From NCBI GenBank assembly GCA_035656415.1, contig DASRSM010000140.1, positions 1-9,324 of the forward strand: 9,324 bases of DNA, given 5' to 3'. The DNA comes from JAFAHZ01 sp035656415. GTDB taxonomy: Bacteria; Vulcanimicrobiota; Vulcanimicrobiia; Vulcanimicrobiales; Vulcanimicrobiaceae. Both the position numbers and the translations under genes were made by a program. Shown here in pieces: positions 6,996 to 9,324 of the stretch. Position 1 is the stretch's first letter, and each line of letters opens with the position of its first letter. Below the pieces are notes generated by a model that saw nothing but the letters and a program-made list of their open reading frames with translations, searched no databases and was not told the DNA's origin.

Positions 6996-7005
6996 GTGCC
7001 GCAGG

Positions 7006-7020
7006 TTCGACGTTTCGACG
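7006..7020. repeat. tandem TTCGACG direct repeat between divergent genes, possible operator
   Basis: TTCGACG occurs at 7006-7012 and again at 7014-7020, an 8-bp period, in the 42-bp gap between the HTH-MBL gene and the divergent Tat ORF. The neighbouring gene encodes a helix-turn-helix protein, so an autoregulatory operator is possible. The motif is short and its bases are common in this genome, so confidence is low. Confidence 0.25.
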
Positions 7021-7037
7021 CTAGAATCTGCGAGGCG

Positions 7038-7265
7038 ATGCGAATCTCACGGCGCGCGTTATTGGGCTCCGCCGGTGCGCTCGTCGCGGGAGCAGCCGCG
7101 CTGTCGCTTCCCGGAGGTGGTCCAAGAACGTTTTTCGGCGGCGTCCCGCCGCGCTACGATTTCGCTCTGCCCGGCACGATGTTTTCGCCGGCGGAATTGC
7201 GCGCCGAGTTGACGTGGCTCGTCGCGACGCTGCGCGAGGTCGGCCAAGGTATCGTTCCGGAGTGA
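7038..7265 (+). CDS. short Tat-signal ORF, probably a truncated remnant
   Basis: This ORF encodes 75 residues. The N-terminus is a classic twin-arginine leader: ISRRALLG (3-10), a hydrophobic stretch of Ala, Gly and Leu to about residue 23, then a Pro/Gly-rich region. After the leader only about 45 residues remain (FSPAELRAELTWLVATLREVGQ, 49-70). This resembles the first helix after the leader in larger Tat-exported enzymes, such as S41-type peptidases, but the body of an enzyme is missing. I infer a degraded or truncated gene, though a genuine small exported protein cannot be excluded. GAGG at 7032-7035 is only 2 bp from the ATG, which is a poor spacing. No continuation is visible in the other frames of the following 100 bp. 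Confidence 0.5.
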   Translation: MRISRRALLGSAGALVAGAAALSLPGGGPRTFFGGVPPRYDFALPGTMFSPAELRAELTWLVATLREVGQGIVPE

Positions 7266-7365
7266 CGATCGTGCCGAGCGAAGCCGACAACCGCGCCGGG
7301 CGAGATGCTGTCCTAAGCTACGCCATCGAGCGGATTCTAGGGTAAGCCGATGAAACGCGGCAGTG

Positions 7366-7758
7366 ATGAAAATAACGGACATAGCCTTCACTGTTTATCC
7401 CTCAAACGACGTTGCGGCGGCGCGCGCTTGGTACGAGAGAACGCTTGGGCTCGTCTTTGCCGGTCCCTACATGGAAGACGGAATCGAAAAGTACAACGAG
7501 GTGCACTTTCCAGGCGCCTGCTTTAGCTTGATGGCTTCGCAATGGGTGGGGCGGGAGCCCGGCACGGCGGCAAGCGTCTACTTCGAGGTCGACGATATCG
7601 ACGGAGCGATCTTATCGCTGCGTGCCGGCGGCGCCGACGTCGACGAGCCCTTCGAAACGCCCGTCTGCACGCAGGCCGCGCTGCGCGATTCCGAAGGCAA
7701 TCGCATCTGGCTGCACCAGCGCAAGCCGGGACGCGCAACGGCACCGAACGGGCCTTAG
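7366..7758 (+). CDS. VOC (glyoxalase/bleomycin-resistance/dioxygenase) family protein
   Basis: A 130-residue protein with the double beta-alpha-beta-beta-beta layout of the vicinal oxygen chelate superfamily. The first half has ITDIAFTVYPSNDVAAARAWY (3-23), TLGLVF and KYNEVHFPGACFSLM. The second half has ASVYFEVDDIDGAILSLRAGGADV (69-92) and ALRDSEGNRIWLHQRK (105-120). Members bind a metal and act on small molecules, or sequester them in resistance proteins. The usual first-strand metal His is replaced by Asp or Ala (TDIAF), so the metal site may be incomplete and the activity cannot be named. The ATG at 7366 is preferred over the adjacent GTG at 7363. The ribosome-binding site is weak. About 100 bp without a recognisable gene separate it from the Tat ORF. 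Its stop lies 8 bp from that of the convergent exported-protein gene. Confidence 0.88.
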   Translation: MKITDIAFTVYPSNDVAAARAWYERTLGLVFAGPYMEDGIEKYNEVHFPGACFSLMASQWVGREPGTAASVYFEVDDIDGAILSLRAGGADVDEPFETPVCTQAALRDSEGNRIWLHQRKPGRATAPNGP

Positions 7759-7766
7759 TCGCGGAG

Positions 7767-8594
7767 CTAAGCCTTAGGTTTTGGTGCGATAGCCTTCTTG
7801 CATTGATCAACCGCGCGAATGACGCTTTCCGCCGCGTTCGACTCGTCCTTCGCGATTTGAAGTTGCTGCGCGTCCAGCGACCCAGCCGCTGGGGCCGGTG
7901 AGCCTTGGTTTACCGGTGGACCCTGAGACGGCGAACTCTGAGCCGGCAAACCGGGAGGCGGCGAACTGTTGGTGGCAGGGTCCTCGGACTCGTCGTTCCC
8001 GTCGATCGTAACAAACTGCCCTACGGAACGTCCTACGGAGTTCATCTCCGAAGGCACCGCCGCGAATGCCCTTGTCTGGATCGTGTGGTTTCCAGTTTGC
8101 ATCATCTCCGACATCATCGAGCTGTCCACGGGACCGTAAAGCGCGTTGAGCGTCGCACGCTGGCCGTCCTCCACGGCTTGCAACCGGTCGTGCAGCCCTG
8201 TCGTCGTTCCGGACGCGTCAGTCGTATTGTGCGGGAAGCGCTTAGGATCGTTAAGGATACCGTCTATGACGTTGAAATTGCGCACGAGGGAGCTGACGAC
8301 GAACTCGACGCGTAATCGATCCATCCGCCACCAACCGCCTCGACCTTCCAGCCATTGATCGTACGACCATTGTCCCAACTGCTGACGCCCGGCATTGATA
8401 AGCGCATCGTCGGCGTGCAGGCCGACGAGTACGGGTACGACGCTTTCGCGAAGCGTCGTGCACAGCGGACTGGTACCGATATCGATAATGGTTTTTGGTG
8501 GGTCGGCTTGAGCTTGTCTGCCATACACGGTAAGCAGCATACAGCCGACGACGGCAGCAATCGGCCGAAGGACCCGACGCTGCAGCATCTTCAT
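7767..8594 (-). CDS. exported protein of unknown function with Pro-rich C-terminal linker
   Basis: A 275-residue protein with an N-terminal signal peptide: basic start MKMLQRRVLR, hydrophobic IAAVVGCMLLTVYG, and a probable cleavage site AQA/D at 30-31. The mature region begins TIIDIGTSPLCTTLRESVVPVLVGL (35-59) and is mostly helical to about 190. A Pro/Ser-rich low-complexity linker follows (about 207-238), then a short helical end (LDAQQLQIAKDESNAAESVIRAV, 240-262) and a Lys/Pro tail. Two cysteines, C45 and C265, could bridge the ends of the mature protein. C18 lies inside the leader without a clear lipobox, so I call it secreted rather than lipidated. I do not recognise the family. A second ATG two codons downstream is an alternative start. 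It is divergent from the IS607 tnpA gene. Confidence 0.75.
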   Translation of the reverse strand: MKMLQRRVLRPIAAVVGCMLLTVYGRQAQADPPKTIIDIGTSPLCTTLRESVVPVLVGLHADDALINAGRQQLGQWSYDQWLEGRGGWWRMDRLRVEFVVSSLVRNFNVIDGILNDPKRFPHNTTDASGTTTGLHDRLQAVEDGQRATLNALYGPVDSSMMSEMMQTGNHTIQTRAFAAVPSEMNSVGRSVGQFVTIDGNDESEDPATNSSPPPGLPAQSSPSQGPPVNQGSPAPAAGSLDAQQLQIAKDESNAAESVIRAVDQCKKAIAPKPKA

Positions 8595-8671
8595 GCGAAT
8601 GCGTTCTAACCGTGGGGTAGCTACCTGCTCTCCAGCGGATAGACACGAATAGGCAAACGTGTGTTCGCATG
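8592..8671. repeat. 8-bp inverted repeat flanking the tnpA upstream region
   Basis: CATGCGAA at 8592-8599 is matched by its exact complement TTCGCATG at 8664-8671, 64 bp apart. The left arm overlaps the start codon of the minus-strand exported-protein gene and the right arm overlaps the start of tnpA. It could mark recombinase binding at the IS607 left end or be chance. Confidence 0.3.
8616..8625. promoter_or_regulatory. perfect 10-bp palindrome, possible TnpA site or operator
   Basis: GGTAGCTACC is a perfect dyad centred at 8620/8621, in the 66-bp gap between the divergent exported-protein gene and tnpA. Dyads of this kind suit a dimeric DNA-binding protein, for example the MerR-type HTH of TnpA. 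The function is inferred. Confidence 0.35.
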
Positions 8672-9260
8672 GTATCGTGAAAGGGTGAAGCTGGTCGATT
8701 GGGCGCGGCGACAGGGCATTTCCTACAAGACCGCCTGGCGCTGGGTGAAAGACGACGTGATGCCGGTGTCATGGCGGCAAATGGCTGGCGGAACGATTTT
8801 GGTCGACGCTCCAATCGAAGAAAAACCATCGGCCGTCGCCCTGTACGCTCGTGTAAGCAGCCACGACCAGCGCGAGGATCTCGATCGGCAGTTAGCTCGC
8901 CTTTCGCAATATGCCGCCGAGCGGGATCTGCACGTGGTCGAATCCGTCGCTGAAGTCGGCTCGGGATTGAACGGCAAGCGTCGCAAGTTGCTCCGTCTGC
9001 TGTCGGATGGAACCATCGGCGCGATCGTCGTCGAGCATCGCGACCGCTTCGCTCGCTTCGGCTCGGAGTATTTAGAAGCGTCGTTGGCGGCGTGCGGACG
9101 CCAGTTGATCGTTGTCGATTCGAGCGAGATGAACGACGACCTGGTGCAGGATATGATTGCCGTACTGACGAGCTTTTGTGCGCGACTGTACGGACGCCGG
9201 TCGGCCCGCAACCGTGCGATCAGCATCGAACGCGCCTTAGCCCGCCAGCCCGCGACGTGA
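8661..9260 (+). CDS. tnpA: IS607-family transposase TnpA (serine recombinase with MerR-type HTH)
   Basis: A 199-residue protein with an N-terminal MerR-like helix-turn-helix (KLVDWARRQGISYKTAWRWV, 10-29) followed by a small serine-recombinase catalytic domain. The catalytic motif is YARVSSHDQ (62-70), with S66 as the expected nucleophile and R64 beside it; HRDRFARFG (126-134) supplies the conserved R129 and R132. This HTH-before-catalysis order is the hallmark of IS607 TnpA, which cuts and joins both ends through a phosphoserine link. The GTG at 8661 has AGG 7 bp upstream. The GTG at 8685 would begin at the family-typical MKL but has AAAGG directly against it. The stop overlaps the tnpB GTG in a GTGA junction, suggesting coupled translation. 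The frame is complete and no key residue is missing, so the enzyme looks functional. Confidence 0.95.
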   Translation: MFAWYRERVKLVDWARRQGISYKTAWRWVKDDVMPVSWRQMAGGTILVDAPIEEKPSAVALYARVSSHDQREDLDRQLARLSQYAAERDLHVVESVAEVGSGLNGKRRKLLRLLSDGTIGAIVVEHRDRFARFGSEYLEASLAACGRQLIVVDSSEMNDDLVQDMIAVLTSFCARLYGRRSARNRAISIERALARQPAT

Positions 9261-9324
9261 TTCTCGCGCACCGTATTCGTTTGTCGCCGACCTGCGAGCA
9301 GGAATCGTATTTCCGCCGCGCGTG
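9257..9324 (+). CDS. tnpB: TnpB/OrfB RNA-guided nuclease, N-terminus only (3' partial)
   Basis: A GTG overlapping the tnpA stop opens a frame that runs to the window edge and encodes 22 residues: MILAHRIRLSPTCEQ, then ESYFRRA. The IRLSPT-x-EQ-x-x-YF-x-RA pattern is the standard beginning of TnpB proteins in IS605/IS607 elements. TnpB is an RNA-guided DNA nuclease related to Cas12, with its guide RNA encoded at the 3' end of the gene and the right end of the element. None of the RuvC or zinc-finger parts lie within the window, so intactness cannot be judged. Confidence 0.85.
   Translation, partial: MILAHRIRLSPTCEQESYFRRA

Larger units (their letters stand above)
8595..9324 (+). mobile_element. 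IS607-family insertion sequence, left part (right end outside window)
   Basis: The tnpA (MerR-HTH/serine recombinase) and tnpB gene order is diagnostic of the IS607 family. The left boundary must lie between the upstream gene start (8594) and tnpA (8661); it was set at 8595 for lack of a sharper mark. IS607 elements are known to insert at GG dinucleotides without target duplication and lack terminal inverted repeats, so the end cannot be fixed from one copy. The window stops 22 codons into tnpB. Confidence 0.75.

Noticed and set aside
7022..7027. TAGAAT as a -10 box for the Tat ORF
   Set aside because: It is one base from consensus, but no -35 match exists at the right distance and it sits only 10 bp from the start codon.
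7271..7345. 24-codon GTG frame after the Tat ORF
   Set aside because: Short, with no ribosome-binding site and no recognisable sequence.
7754..7771. CTTAG/CTAAG hairpin between the convergent VOC and exported-protein genes
   Set aside because: A 5-bp stem with an 8-base loop that includes both stop codons; too weak to call a terminator, although the location is suitable.

Overview
The window is GC-rich bacterial DNA, densely packed, with frequent GTG starts and short or overlapping gene junctions. Gene content and codon style suggest an uncultured, environmental, non-model phylum. An Eremiobacterota (WPS-2)-like origin is my impression only; no rRNA or marker gene is present to test it.

Positions 1-4769 hold a tight same-strand block that looks like one transcription unit. 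In order it carries: the C-terminal part of a beta-propeller/alkaline-phosphatase-fold protein (cut by the window edge), a dimethylarginase/arginine-deiminase-fold protein, a calcineurin-like metallophosphoesterase, an ABC-2 exporter ATPase, its membrane permease, and a small exported protein. Gaps are 20, 6, -4, -4 and 7 bp. Two features stand out. The first two proteins keep their family folds but appear to have lost the catalytic and metal-binding residues, so both look like pseudoenzymes. The ABC ATPase has no ATG, GTG or TTG start upstream of its conserved N-terminus. It appears to start at an ATA codon inside an ATAA overlap, where an ATGA overlap would be normal.

Positions 4843-6135 encode a large secreted lipoprotein of unknown function. 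It meets, tail to tail with overlapping stop codons, a minus-strand gene (6132-6995) that fuses an XRE-type helix-turn-helix to a metallo-beta-lactamase-fold hydrolase. Divergent from that gene is a short Tat-signal ORF (7038-7265) that looks like a truncated remnant. A VOC/glyoxalase-fold protein (7366-7758) then converges with a minus-strand exported protein of unknown function (7767-8594).

From about 8600 to the right edge lies the left part of an IS607-family element. It has a MerR-HTH/serine recombinase TnpA (8661-9260) and, in a GTGA overlap, the first 22 codons of TnpB, the RNA-guided nuclease ancestor of Cas12. The right end and any guide RNA lie beyond the window. The 66-bp region left of tnpA contains a perfect 10-bp palindrome and lies within an 8-bp inverted repeat. 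No rRNA, tRNA or CRISPR array was seen, and no gene-free stretch reaches 300 bp; the longest is about 100 bp, at 7266-7365.
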